64,000 bases of DNA from Bacillus sp. FJAT-44742 (GCF_002797315.1 NZ_KZ454936.1:188999-252998); one strand, 5' to 3'. Positions 19,299 through 27,980 are shown, numbered from the stretch's first letter. The notes: a model not told the origin generated them from the sequence alone. A program made the numbers and translations.

Positions 19299-19916
19299 GA
19301 GGCTGGGGCAAAACTCAGCTAAATAGAAGGGCCTTCACCGTCGGTGAGGGCCCTTACTTATATTATAATTCTGTTGGTTGATTGTTCAAAAATACACTCG
19401 CTGGCCGCGGGCAAGGCTTCAGCTAGCCAGGTGAACCCCCCGGCGGATATTAGCTCTTGCTTTTCCCGCAGGCGTCTCGTGACGTTTAACAATCAACGTA
19501 TATGTACACAAAAAGGGTAGTGAAGATTGTTTTGAATGTCCACTTCGTTCTCAGTGTACGAAAGTCAAGGAAGGAAATAACCGGCAATGTTCCTTATAAT
19601 GAGAAGTGGGAAAATCAAAAAGCCTATATTCAAAGAATGCTTTCAGACGAAGAAACCGGCGAGATCTACGAGAAGCGTAAGATCTGAGCCAACCTTCGGA
19701 TTTCTGAAGGCTAATTTACGTTTCACTCGAAAGTCGTTAAGAGGAAAAAACAGGTGAAAATCGAAATAGGATTTGCATTAATGGCGGTGAACTTGCGAAA
19801 GTACACCGCCCGTAAGCCCCATCATCCCATTTCTGATCAACAAAAAGGTGCCAGCTATCGAAAATCGATAACTGACACCTTTTATTGCTTTTCAGAGACT
19901 GTTTTGTCCCAGCCTC
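19299..19916 (+). mobile_element. Internally deleted IS1182 derivative (non-autonomous copy)
   Basis: A 618-bp relative of the element at 7533-9185. The outer ends match (GAGGCTGGGGCAAAAC at left, GTTTTGTCCCAGCCTC at right), as do the AAGGGCC hairpin and the terminator-like end. Almost all of the transposase is missing: the sequence jumps from just before its start codon (TACACAAAAAGG) to the Cys-rich C-terminal part (DCFEC, then SDEETGEIYEKRK). A further small deletion lies near 19685. It preserves the ends, so in principle it could be mobilised in trans by an intact copy elsewhere. Confidence 0.85.
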
Positions 19917-19933
19917 TTTAAATACATAGATCC

Positions 19934-21679
19934 CTAAATATTTTTTAATTTTCTCCATAAAGTCGCCCGGTTTATTCCCAGTCGCTTTGCGGCCCGCGTT
20001 TGGTTATAGTTTTCTTCTTCTACAACTTTACGGATAATGTCCTCTTCTATTTCAACCAGTGTTTTTGTGAAATCTATGTTGTCCACTGAATGTATTGAAA
20101 TGTCCTTTTTTGTATGCGACACTTCTTTTTTTTGGATATATGGACCTTCGGCGTTATATACGCCTGTTTCTAATCCTTCGTTTAATTCTGCCAGGTTCCT
20201 TTTCCATTCTTTTTGTTTCCATGTACATAATAGGTCTTCGGAAAGGCCCACCACTTGTTTTCCGTATAAATTATTATATCGGGCAATGAACTTGCGTGTA
20301 TATTCCTCAAAGGTTTCTAATTGGTCCCTTAAAGGAGGGAGGTGTACGGAGGTATCAAAATTTTCAGTAATGCGCTCAGAGAGGTTACAGTTATTTGTAG
20401 AGAAGACAGCAGTGTTGTCCTTACAGCAGGAAAAGCTCTTGACAAGCTTCTTTATTTGGCAAGGAGATAATTCCTCCCACCCTCGGATATAAAAAGTGCC
20501 TTTTAATTTTTGTATGGTGGCGTGTAATTTACTCAACTCACCTTCGCTGATCATTTCCCCGATAGTAACTGCCCACTGCTCTTCAGTGTACCCATTTTTA
20601 TAGTAATGAAAGGCACTGGTCAAAGACTTTTTACCTGTACCTTCCTCACCGGTAAGTAACAATACTGGCTTATGAGCACTGGATTTTAATTGTATAATTG
20701 CCTCACGTACCTTTTGGTTCACCTGGCACAGCTGAGAAAAGGAAAAAATAGTAGAACGAAGATGAGAAAAAGACAGTTCATCGCTGTGAAAATAATACTT
20801 ATTTTCTTCAGTGAATTTTACCACAAAATAAGAAGAGCTTTCTTCCAAAAGTAGCACCTCAATAAGGAGCATCTTACCATTAACCTCCGCTGTTTTAATT
20901 GAATAAGGAGCTTCAATAATCCTCCTAAAGACCCCTTCGTAGTTTTGTTCAAGGTCATAAACAGAGTGAATGGTTGAGTCTAAGGAAAACAGAGAATAAA
21001 ATTCTCTGTTAGCAAAGTTAACTGTGCCATCTAATTCAAAGATAATGACTCCTTCGGATTGGGTATCAATAAGCGCATGGAAAGAAGAAATTTCTTTCCT
21101 CGTTTCATTTATGGCTTGAGCTACTTCTTTGGCCCGTGTTAATGATTGATGGACAGCTTCTTTACCAGAAGTAATCATTATACCTTGCAGGGTGAATTCT
21201 TCTATGTAATTCAATGCCACAGCATCCCCAAGAACAGTGTTGTACCCATTCTTCCATGCATCCTTAACAGCTTTCCTTACTTCCTCCGATGTTCTTACTT
21301 CGGTGTATGGGATTTGCATATCTAGAAGCTTGGAAACTTCTACAACCCCTCGGCAGACACTTGGATACCCGATTAGTTTAATTTTCTCTTCGGAGTCCTT
21401 GATTAGTAATAAAGTTCTTAAAATGTCGTAAGCAGAAACCTCAATGTCTATAATGGGTACTTTTACGTGTTTTCGTAAGGTGTCAGCTGTAGCCCCCCGG
21501 CTGATCAAAACCAGAAATCCATTTTGTTCCATTCTCTTGGCAGGCTGTACGGCATCCACTACATCGCACACTACAACTTCCACCTCTATGTCTGATATAG
21601 CGGCAGCTTCCAGTTGGATCACTTTCTCTAAGTGTGGGTAAGGGGCTAGTACCCCTATTTTTATTGGCATATCAATCAT
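19934..21679 (-). CDS. PrpR_N/PAS/Fis regulator with degenerate AAA+ module, divergent from the lar operon
   Basis: A roughly 581-residue transcription regulator. Residues 1-180 form a PrpR N-terminal sensory domain (IKIGVLAPYPHLEKV, LISRGATADTLRK, YDILRT, GDAVA), which binds a small organic ligand. A PAS-like domain follows (SEGVIIFELDGTVNFANREF). The AAA+ region keeps a Walker A-like GEEGTGKKS but has no GAFTGA loop, and the Walker B position reads YIRGWEEL instead of LFLDE. The C-terminus is an intact Fis-type HTH (NQTRAAKRLGINRATLWRKL). It therefore probably does not drive sigma-54. The ATG at 21679 follows GGGAG; upstream starts are possible. It most likely controls the divergent permease-larAEBC genes. 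Confidence 0.82.
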   Translation of the reverse strand: MIDMPIKIGVLAPYPHLEKVIQLEAAAISDIEVEVVVCDVVDAVQPAKRMEQNGFLVLISRGATADTLRKHVKVPIIDIEVSAYDILRTLLLIKDSEEKIKLIGYPSVCRGVVEVSKLLDMQIPYTEVRTSEEVRKAVKDAWKNGYNTVLGDAVALNYIEEFTLQGIMITSGKEAVHQSLTRAKEVAQAINETRKEISSFHALIDTQSEGVIIFELDGTVNFANREFYSLFSLDSTIHSVYDLEQNYEGVFRRIIEAPYSIKTAEVNGKMLLIEVLLLEESSSYFVVKFTEENKYYFHSDELSFSHLRSTIFSFSQLCQVNQKVREAIIQLKSSAHKPVLLLTGEEGTGKKSLTSAFHYYKNGYTEEQWAVTIGEMISEGELSKLHATIQKLKGTFYIRGWEELSPCQIKKLVKSFSCCKDNTAVFSTNNCNLSERITENFDTSVHLPPLRDQLETFEEYTRKFIARYNNLYGKQVVGLSEDLLCTWKQKEWKRNLAELNEGLETGVYNAEGPYIQKKEVSHTKKDISIHSVDNIDFTKTLVEIEEDIIRKVVEEENYNQTRAAKRLGINRATLWRKLKNI

Positions 21680-21772
21680 CAATCTCCCAAAAGTAACAAA
21701 CTGTTTAAAATTTAAACGCTTTCTCATTTATTGTTGTTTTTTTAAATAGTTTTTGTCACAATAATTATAAAA

Positions 21773-21804
21773 GTTTCCACTATTATGTCAATAGTGATAG
21801 AAAC
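21773..21804. promoter_or_regulatory. Candidate operator palindrome between regulator and lar operon
   Basis: GTTTC-x-ACTATT and AATAGT-xxxx-GAAAC form an interrupted inverted repeat in the divergent intergenic region. Its position between the regulator and the permease gene makes it a plausible binding site for the Fis-type HTH of the neighbouring regulator. No GG-N10-GC sigma-54 promoter was seen. Confidence 0.4.
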
Positions 21805-21878
21805 GAATATGTAGAAGAACTAGGAAAATATGATTTTTTGTAAGCGATTTCTAAAATTATTCAAGAGGGGAGTTTATT

Positions 21879-22994
21879 ATGAAGATTAAACAGACAATAG
21901 AAAGGGTTCCTGGTGGATTAATGATTGTTCCGTTAATGCTAGGGGCTTTATTAAACACCATAGATCAGTTGCAAATCCCTTTTATAGTGAGATTTTTGCA
22001 GTTTATCGGTGCCCCCCAGACAGATGACGGTACATATGAATTTTTACGAATCGGTGGATTCTCTCAGGAGTTATTCAAAGATGGGGCTCTTGTCTTAATC
22101 GCACTGTTCTTGTTTTGTGCAGGGAGTCAAATGAATTTGAAGCTCGGCGGAAAAGCATTAAAAAAAGGTTCTTTGCTAACAACTTCTAAATATCTTACTG
22201 GTCTTGTAATAGGTATTTCTTTCGGATACTTTTTTGACCCAATGGAAGGGTTACTAGGTTTATCAACGGTCGCTATCATTGCAGCAATGACGAATGGTAA
22301 CGGGGGAATGTACGCCGCCTTGACAAGTCAGTACGGGAATCGCTCTGATGTTGGCGGGGTAGCAGTTTTGTCCATAAATGACGGTCCATTTTTTACGATG
22401 ATGTCTTTGGGGCTATTAGGTGCTACCTTTCCATTTGCTACGTTCTTAGCTGTATTGCTGCCAATTGGTATAGGCATGTTGTTAGGTAATCTAGACGAAG
22501 ATATACGATCCTTCTTAAAGCCTGGGGAAATTCTGCCGGTTCCGTTCTTTGCCTTTGCCCTGGGGGCGGGTATGAATTTTGCTCTGTTTTTCAATCCGGA
22601 GGTAGTAGGGGCAGGCATTCTCTTAGGGCTTTTGACAACGGTCTTAACTGGCTTAACCGGAATCTTCGTCTTTAAGCTATTTAAAGAAAGAAGTTACATT
22701 GCTCCGGTAGCAGAAGCATCAACGGCCGGAAATGCGGTAGGTACGCCAGCAGCTATCGCCGCCGCCGCGGCCACAGCTGCAGCAGCAGGGGGGATGAGTC
22801 AATCTCAAGCCGCAGCTTATCAAGACATTGTCCCACTAGCCACCGCTCAAATCTCAATTTCCGTTCTTGTGACGGCTATATTATGTCCAATAGCTGTTAT
22901 AATTGTTGATCGTTATCAACGGAAAAGAGGTATAATTGGTACAGAAGAAGATGTGACAAGTGAAATTAAAGATTCAAAAAATACAAGCACCTAA
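21879..22994 (+). CDS. KdgT-family 2-keto-3-deoxygluconate-type permease
   Basis: A 371-residue membrane carrier of the 2-keto-3-deoxygluconate transporter (KdgT) family, a proton symporter for sugar acids. About ten helices are visible, with conserved stretches MTNGNGGMYAALTSQYG and EASTAGNAVGTPAAIAAAA. Length is slightly above KdgT of enterobacteria. The ATG at 21879 follows AAGAGGGGAG. It is the first gene of the lar operon and suggests that the LarA enzyme here acts on an imported sugar acid or other hydroxy-acid rather than on lactate; that is inference. Confidence 0.85.
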   Translation: MKIKQTIERVPGGLMIVPLMLGALLNTIDQLQIPFIVRFLQFIGAPQTDDGTYEFLRIGGFSQELFKDGALVLIALFLFCAGSQMNLKLGGKALKKGSLLTTSKYLTGLVIGISFGYFFDPMEGLLGLSTVAIIAAMTNGNGGMYAALTSQYGNRSDVGGVAVLSINDGPFFTMMSLGLLGATFPFATFLAVLLPIGIGMLLGNLDEDIRSFLKPGEILPVPFFAFALGAGMNFALFFNPEVVGAGILLGLLTTVLTGLTGIFVFKLFKERSYIAPVAEASTAGNAVGTPAAIAAAAATAAAAGGMSQSQAAAYQDIVPLATAQISISVLVTAILCPIAVIIVDRYQRKRGIIGTEEDVTSEIKDSKNTST

Positions 22995-23017
22995 ATGGAT
23001 GTATAGGAGGGTTACAA

Positions 23018-24283
23018 ATGGACGTTTCACTGCTTTATGGAAAAGGAGAAATTCAGGTAGAGGTTCCAGATCATGCTAAGATTATTGAACCTAAACATGT
23101 AGAAGGAAAGAAAGATCAAAGGCAGGCTGTAGTTGATGCTTTACAAAGCCCGATTGGCACCCCTCCGTTAAAAGAAATGGTGAAGTCAACTGATTCAGTT
23201 GCTATAGTGATTAGTGATATTACCAGACCAACGCCAAATCATATTCTTGTTCCTGCCCTAATCGAGGAGCTTCCTCACGTGCCATTGGAGCAATTTGTAG
23301 TGATAAATGGGACGGGTACTCACCGTGACCAAACAAGAGAAGAATTTATCGAAATGCTTGGTGAGTGGACGGTTAATAACATTCGCATTGTTAATAATCA
23401 TTGCCATGATAAAGAGGAATTATCGTATGTCGGAGAGAGTGAATTCGGTTGTGGAGTATATTTAAATAAAGAATATGTAGAGGCGGATTTTCGGATCACG
23501 ACAGGTTTTATAGAACCTCATTTCTTTGCTGGTTTTTCCGGCGGGCCCAAGGGGAACATGCCAGGAATCGCAGGAATCGAAACGATCATGACCTTTCATA
23601 ATGCAAGAATGATTGGAGATCCAAAGGCAACCTGGGGTAATATGGATAATAATCCAGTTCAGGAGATGACAAGGGAAATCAACCGTATGTGTCCACCACA
23701 TTTTCTCCTAAACGTCACCTTAAATGGAAATAAAGAGATTACTGAAGTCTTTGCTGGAGACCTTTTCCCAGCTCATGAAAAAGGCTGCGAGTATACGAAA
23801 GAACATGCTATGGTTCCTTGTGAAGAAAGATTTGACGTAGTGATTACCTCGAATTCAGGGTATCCGCTGGATCAGAATTTATATCAGGCTGTTAAAGGAA
23901 TGAGCGCAGCACAAAAAATCGTTAAAAAAGGCGGCACCATTATCGTTGCAGCGGAGTGTTCTGACGGTATCCCCAATCATGGGAATTTTGCAGAGATATT
24001 TACATTAGCTGAGACCCCGCAACAGTTATTAGATATGATTAATGACCCTGCATTTAAAATGTTTGATCAGTGGCAAGTTCAAAAGCAAGCAGTCATTCAA
24101 GTTTGGTCGGATGTTCACGTGTATTCTAAATTGACAAAAGAGCAAATTAACCAAGCAATGTTAACTCCTTGTAATGATATAGAAGCAACATTAGAAAACC
24201 TTAAAGCAACTTATGGAGAGGATATGAGCGTGGCTGTTCTACCACAAGGCCCCTTAACAATCCCCTATATTAGAGAGGAGTAA
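23018..24283 (+). CDS. larA: LarA-family nickel-dependent hydroxy-acid racemase/epimerase
   Basis: A 421-residue enzyme of the LarA superfamily, which racemises or epimerises 2-hydroxy-acids by hydride transfer through a nickel-pincer nucleotide. The catalytic set is complete: His102 (GTGTHRD), His168 (EPHFFAGFSGG), Lys178 (the GGPKGNMPG lysine that anchors the cofactor) and His194 (FHNARM). These correspond to His108, His174, Lys184 and His200 of Lactiplantibacillus LarA at a constant offset of six. ATG at 23018 follows AGGAGGG. The superfamily includes enzymes for lactate, malate, 2-hydroxyglutarate and gluconate; the KdgT-type permease makes lactate a weak guess here. Confidence 0.85.
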   Translation: MDVSLLYGKGEIQVEVPDHAKIIEPKHVEGKKDQRQAVVDALQSPIGTPPLKEMVKSTDSVAIVISDITRPTPNHILVPALIEELPHVPLEQFVVINGTGTHRDQTREEFIEMLGEWTVNNIRIVNNHCHDKEELSYVGESEFGCGVYLNKEYVEADFRITTGFIEPHFFAGFSGGPKGNMPGIAGIETIMTFHNARMIGDPKATWGNMDNNPVQEMTREINRMCPPHFLLNVTLNGNKEITEVFAGDLFPAHEKGCEYTKEHAMVPCEERFDVVITSNSGYPLDQNLYQAVKGMSAAQKIVKKGGTIIVAAECSDGIPNHGNFAEIFTLAETPQQLLDMINDPAFKMFDQWQVQKQAVIQVWSDVHVYSKLTKEQINQAMLTPCNDIEATLENLKATYGEDMSVAVLPQGPLTIPYIREE

Positions 24284-24288
24284 GAGGT

Positions 24289-25104
24289 ATGCCCTACACT
24301 AAACTTAAAAAACTACAAGAAACTCTACAAGAGATGGGAAGGGTAGTAGTTGCTTTCTCAGGTGGTATTGATAGTACATTTCTTTTGTATGTTGCTCGTG
24401 ATACCCTCGGGAAAGAAAACGTATTAGCTGTGACAGCGGACTCAGAAACATTCCCACAAAGAGAATTGGAAGATTGCAGGGAATTAGCAAAGAAATTAGA
24501 TGTAAAGCATGAAATAATATCAACTTCCGAATTCGCTATCCCGGGATATACAGAGAACAAAAGCGATCGCTGCTATTTATGCCGGGATAACCTATTTGAA
24601 AATTTAAAGCCTCTTTTAGAACAAAAAAATTATAGCAATATCGTCTTCGGCCTGATTGCGGACGATATGGGTGAGCATCGGCCCGGGATCATTGCAGCTC
24701 GTGAGCATGGCGTGCGCGGACCTCTACAGGAAGTTGAGTTATATAAGCAGGAAATACGCCAATTATCCCGGGAAATTGGATTGCCAAATTGGGATAAGCC
24801 TTCCTATGCTTGTTTAGCTTCACGAATTAGTTATCAAGAGACTATCACGATCAAAAAGCTTAAAATGGTAGACAAAGCAGAAGAGATAATTCGGGATTAC
24901 GGAGTCAGGCAAGTACGCGTGAGAATGCATGGTGAGATGGCCAGGATTGAAGTCATGCCAGAGGACATGTCTCTAATTTTAAAATTGCATGGAACTCTTC
25001 AAAGGGAATTAACAGAATTAGGTTTTAAATATGTCACGTTAGATCTGGCAGGATACAAGAGCGGGAGCATGAATGCAGTATTGGAAAACGTTAAAACAAC
25101 TTAG
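24289..25104 (+). CDS. larE: LarE sacrificial sulfur transferase
   Basis: A 271-residue PP-loop ATPase that adds sulfur to the nickel-pincer precursor, in the classic form using the sulfur of its own cysteine. The PP-loop SGGIDS is at 24-29. The cysteine in SYACLASRI is Cys175, corresponding to the sacrificial Cys176 of the Lactiplantibacillus enzyme, so this is the single-cysteine sacrificial type. Two further cysteines (CYLC, about 95-98) are also present and could bind metal. The ATG at 24289 lies 5 bases past larA. Confidence 0.9.
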   Translation: MPYTKLKKLQETLQEMGRVVVAFSGGIDSTFLLYVARDTLGKENVLAVTADSETFPQRELEDCRELAKKLDVKHEIISTSEFAIPGYTENKSDRCYLCRDNLFENLKPLLEQKNYSNIVFGLIADDMGEHRPGIIAAREHGVRGPLQEVELYKQEIRQLSREIGLPNWDKPSYACLASRISYQETITIKKLKMVDKAEEIIRDYGVRQVRVRMHGEMARIEVMPEDMSLILKLHGTLQRELTELGFKYVTLDLAGYKSGSMNAVLENVKTT

Positions 25105-25119
25105 AGGGTGGTTGCCATC

Positions 25120-25788
25120 ATGTATGAAGACTTAGGGTTTTCGAAAGTAGATTACGATCGAGAAGAGAGAACAGGCTATCCTGAAATCATTTATGGTGAA
25201 GGAAAAACGGCTGAACAAATCACCTTAATCGCTGAGAAGTTGGTGGAACGCCATGGTAAGGTTCTTGTAACAAGGGTTTCAGAAGAAAAAGCAGCTGACT
25301 TAAAGAAAGCGTTTGCCGATTCTTTTTACCATTCTGTTTCCCGTATCTTTAGTGTAGGAAAGCCAGAAAAATTATATCGTGGCAAAGTAATGGTACTAAG
25401 TGCAGGTACCTCTGATCTTCCTGTAGCTGAGGAAGCGCTTCTGACAGCACAGTGGATGGGGTGTGAAGTGGAAGCAATTAATGACGTAGGGGTAGCAGGC
25501 ATTGACCGATTACTTTCTTATCGTGAATATTTACAAACAGCGAGTGTACTGGTTGTAGTGGCTGGTATGGAAGGTGCGTTACCAAGTGTGGTTACTGGAT
25601 TGGTAAAACGCCCTGTGATCGCTGTTCCTACTTCAGTAGGGTATGGAGCTCATTTAGAAGGCTTAACACCTTTATTAGGTATGCTGACAGCATGTGCTTC
25701 CGGTATGAGTGTGGTCAATATTGACAATGGCTTTGGAGCAGCATACCAGGCTGCCTTAATTTTAAAAGTAGCAAATGAGGAAAAGTAA
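25120..25788 (+). CDS. larB: LarB nickel-pincer cofactor carboxylase/hydrolase
   Basis: A roughly 222-residue enzyme that carboxylates nicotinic acid adenine dinucleotide and hydrolyses it, the first step of nickel-pincer nucleotide synthesis. The C-terminal half resembles PurE-type AIR carboxylases (SAGTSDLPVAEEA, GMEGALPSVV, PVIAVPTSVGYG). The N-terminal part carries the LarB-specific DYDREERTGYPEIIYGEGK stretch. The ATG at 25120 is chosen because AGAGGGTGG lies 8 bases upstream; a GTG at 25108 overlaps that site. It follows larE by 15 bases. Confidence 0.9.
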   Translation: MYEDLGFSKVDYDREERTGYPEIIYGEGKTAEQITLIAEKLVERHGKVLVTRVSEEKAADLKKAFADSFYHSVSRIFSVGKPEKLYRGKVMVLSAGTSDLPVAEEALLTAQWMGCEVEAINDVGVAGIDRLLSYREYLQTASVLVVVAGMEGALPSVVTGLVKRPVIAVPTSVGYGAHLEGLTPLLGMLTACASGMSVVNIDNGFGAAYQAALILKVANEEK

Positions 25789-25789
25789 A

Positions 25790-27004
25790 ATGAAAACATT
25801 GTATTTGGACTGTGTATCAGGGATATCAGGTGACATGACCTTATCAGCGTTGATAGACGCTGGTGCAAGCTTGCAGTATGTGAAACAAGAGCTAAATAAA
25901 CTTCCTATTGGGGAATTTGATTTAACGATTAAAAGAGTGAATAAGTGCGGGATCTCTTCTTCGCTTTTAGATATCACCTTTCCTCAAGAACATGACCATC
26001 ATCATGCTCATGATAATGAGCACAAAGAGCACCACGCCCATAGTCACCGTCATGCCTCTCATATCTTGGAAATGATACAAGAAAGCAGTCTTTCAGATCG
26101 AGTAAAAGAACAAAGTACCAAGGTCTTTGAAGCTATTGCTGTAGCGGAAGGGAAAATCCACGGAATACCCCCTGAAAAGGTCCACTTTCATGAAGTAGGA
26201 GCAATGGACTCAATTATTGATATCATCGGTGTTTGCGTAGCTTTGGAAGATCTTGAAATAGAAACTATTTATTCTTCACCAGTTCCTACAGGAACCGGTC
26301 TGATAAAGATAGACCATGGGATATATCCTATTCCAGCCCCTGCTACCGCGGAGTTATTAAAAGGAATCCCTCTTTCTCCTTTAGAGGCAAAGGGGGAACT
26401 TACTACTCCAACTGGAGCAGGCTTTATCCATGCTTTAGTGAGTGAGGTTAGAAGCTTGCCTCCCTATGTTATATCATCAATAGGCTATGGAGCAGGAAAA
26501 AAGGATTTTGATACACACCCTAACATTCTTCGAGCAATCATGCTGGAGAGTCAGGAAGAAAGGGTTACTGAAGGGGTTGTCCTTTTAGAATGCCAGATTG
26601 ATGACTTGCCTGGAGAAGTACTGGGATATGTGATGGAGAGTTTATTTGAAGCCGGGGCCTTAGACGTGTATTACACGCCTATCCAAATGAAAAAAAACCG
26701 GCCTGGGACTCTAATCACCGTACTTTCCAAACAAGAGCAAGCAAATCAACTGGAAGAGTTATTGTTACAGGAAACTTCTACCTTTGGAGTCCGTTCCTCT
26801 TTTTGGCAGCGAAGAGCATTATCACGAAGTATAAGCCACATAGATACCATTTACGGTCAAATTCGTATCAAAAATGGTTATGAGAAAAACAAGGTTTATC
26901 AAAGGTCTCCAGAGTTTGAGGATATCAAGCAAGCAGCTCTGCAACATGGAGTTCCTCTTAAGAAAGTTTTAGCAGAAATATATCGTCAATTAGATAAATA
27001 TTAG
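25790..27004 (+). CDS. larC: LarC nickel-insertion cyclometallase, single full-length frame
   Basis: A roughly 404-residue CTP-dependent enzyme that inserts nickel into the pincer ligand. The N-terminal MKTLYLDCVSGISGDM is diagnostic of the family, and a histidine-rich stretch (residues 68-91, with HDHHHAH and HSHRHASH) is a probable nickel reservoir. In Lactiplantibacillus the gene is split into larC1/larC2 joined by programmed frameshifting; here it is one uninterrupted frame. The ATG at 25790 comes one base after the larB stop, preceded by GAGGAAAAG inside larB. Confidence 0.9.
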   Translation: MKTLYLDCVSGISGDMTLSALIDAGASLQYVKQELNKLPIGEFDLTIKRVNKCGISSSLLDITFPQEHDHHHAHDNEHKEHHAHSHRHASHILEMIQESSLSDRVKEQSTKVFEAIAVAEGKIHGIPPEKVHFHEVGAMDSIIDIIGVCVALEDLEIETIYSSPVPTGTGLIKIDHGIYPIPAPATAELLKGIPLSPLEAKGELTTPTGAGFIHALVSEVRSLPPYVISSIGYGAGKKDFDTHPNILRAIMLESQEERVTEGVVLLECQIDDLPGEVLGYVMESLFEAGALDVYYTPIQMKKNRPGTLITVLSKQEQANQLEELLLQETSTFGVRSSFWQRRALSRSISHIDTIYGQIRIKNGYEKNKVYQRSPEFEDIKQAALQHGVPLKKVLAEIYRQLDKY

Positions 27005-27039
27005 AGGTTTCAGGAAGAAAGGCCTTCTTCCATAAAACA

Positions 27040-27093
27040 AAAAAGTACCCTATAGAGTAGGACTTAATAAGTCAACCTATAGGGTGCTTTTTT
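27040..27093 (+). terminator. Terminator of the lar operon
   Basis: ACCCTATAG and CTATAGGGT form a 9-bp stem flanked by A and T runs. The long loop contains a smaller GACTTA/TAAGTC hairpin. Confidence 0.88.
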
Positions 27094-27419
27094 GTACAAT
27101 GGCGAAGAAAATTACAGAACTGGGGAAATATCATAAGGGGAAAACTAAGATTCATAGTAGACAAGGGTGCACTTCTTTACTCTAGTCATGAGGGTTCTGT
27201 CAATTAATGTTTAGAAGGATAGCTTGCTCTCTCATTGCGAATGCCCCTCCTATAAAGAAGGGTGGGATAGGCAAGCCTGCTTTGAAGATGAATGCAATAT
27301 AATAGGCTTTCTTCCCTTGAAAAGTGAGTGAATAGACCTACCATACCCATGACTATTCTTGCTCTCTTTTGTGTAACCTTATACTATTTTATTTAAAGCA
27401 AAAATGAGGAGGGAACGAA
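27094..27419. other. Intergenic region upstream of the DHQS-II-like gene
   Basis: About 325 bases with no coding frame I can support. I looked for a TPP riboswitch because thiM and thiE lie downstream and found none of its conserved blocks. Only the ribosome site at the right end (GAGGAGGG) is clear. Confidence 0.5.
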
Positions 27420-27980
27420 TTGAATAGCAAAATAAATAAGCTAGAGTATATAGATGGCGAAGTGATAAGTATCAAAGCTGTAGGAAAGGGAACTAGAGTA
27501 TGTGTAGATTGTGCAGACGAGCTGTCTCCTGAAGAAGGAATGCTGGTTGGGAACACTGGAGACGGGTACATATTAGTGCTTTCGGAAAACCGAAAAACAG
27601 AAACTTACCCCTCCCGTGCGTTCCGTGTAAATTGCGGCGCGGTCCATCAGTACATTTATGAGGGAGAGAAAACAAAATATTTATCTGAGCTAAGAGGAGG
27701 GGAGCAGACACCGGTCTTTTCCTTATCAGGAGAGCAGAGATTCGTGCCGCTTGGTAGAGTTAAGGCAGAACAAAGGGATTTACTTCGAGTGGAATGCATG
27801 GTGCAGAACAAGATCATTTCGGCCACACTGCAAGATGCTGATAGTGTGCAGCTTGCCGATGGAGAAGGGAACTCTGTCCCTGTTCAGCAGTTAGCTTCAG
27901 GAGATCGTGTGCTTTGTATGGTCGATGAACCTGGCCGTCACCTGGGCGAAAAGATTAAAGAAAAGATTAGGGAATATTGA
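27420..27980 (+). CDS. Stand-alone C-terminal domain of 3-dehydroquinate synthase II family
   Basis: A 186-residue protein that matches only the C-terminal half of the archaeal-type 3-dehydroquinate synthase (AroB-II, normally about 330-370 residues). Conserved landmarks are SRAFRVNCGAVHQYI, TKYLSELRGG, GRVKAEQRDLLRVEC, then SGDRVLC and EPGRHLGEKI. The catalytic N-terminal barrel with the Schiff-base lysine is absent, and the TTG start at 27420 has a strong GAGGAGGG site, so this is the true start and not a broken gene. It cannot make dehydroquinate by the known mechanism. It sits 57 bases before thiM; a role near thiazole or thiamine metabolism is only suggested by position. Confidence 0.72.
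   Translation: MNSKINKLEYIDGEVISIKAVGKGTRVCVDCADELSPEEGMLVGNTGDGYILVLSENRKTETYPSRAFRVNCGAVHQYIYEGEKTKYLSELRGGEQTPVFSLSGEQRFVPLGRVKAEQRDLLRVECMVQNKIISATLQDADSVQLADGEGNSVPVQQLASGDRVLCMVDEPGRHLGEKIKEKIREY

Noticed and set aside
19502-19687. Short open frame inside the small IS derivative.
   Set aside because: It is only the remnant of the transposase C-terminus with a chance start; not a gene.
21805-21878. Sigma-54 (-24/-12) promoter upstream of the permease gene.
   Set aside because: No GG-N10-GC arrangement was found; the regulator also lacks sigma-54 contact motifs.
25790-27004. Programmed frameshift in larC as in Lactiplantibacillus.
   Set aside because: The gene is a single uninterrupted frame.
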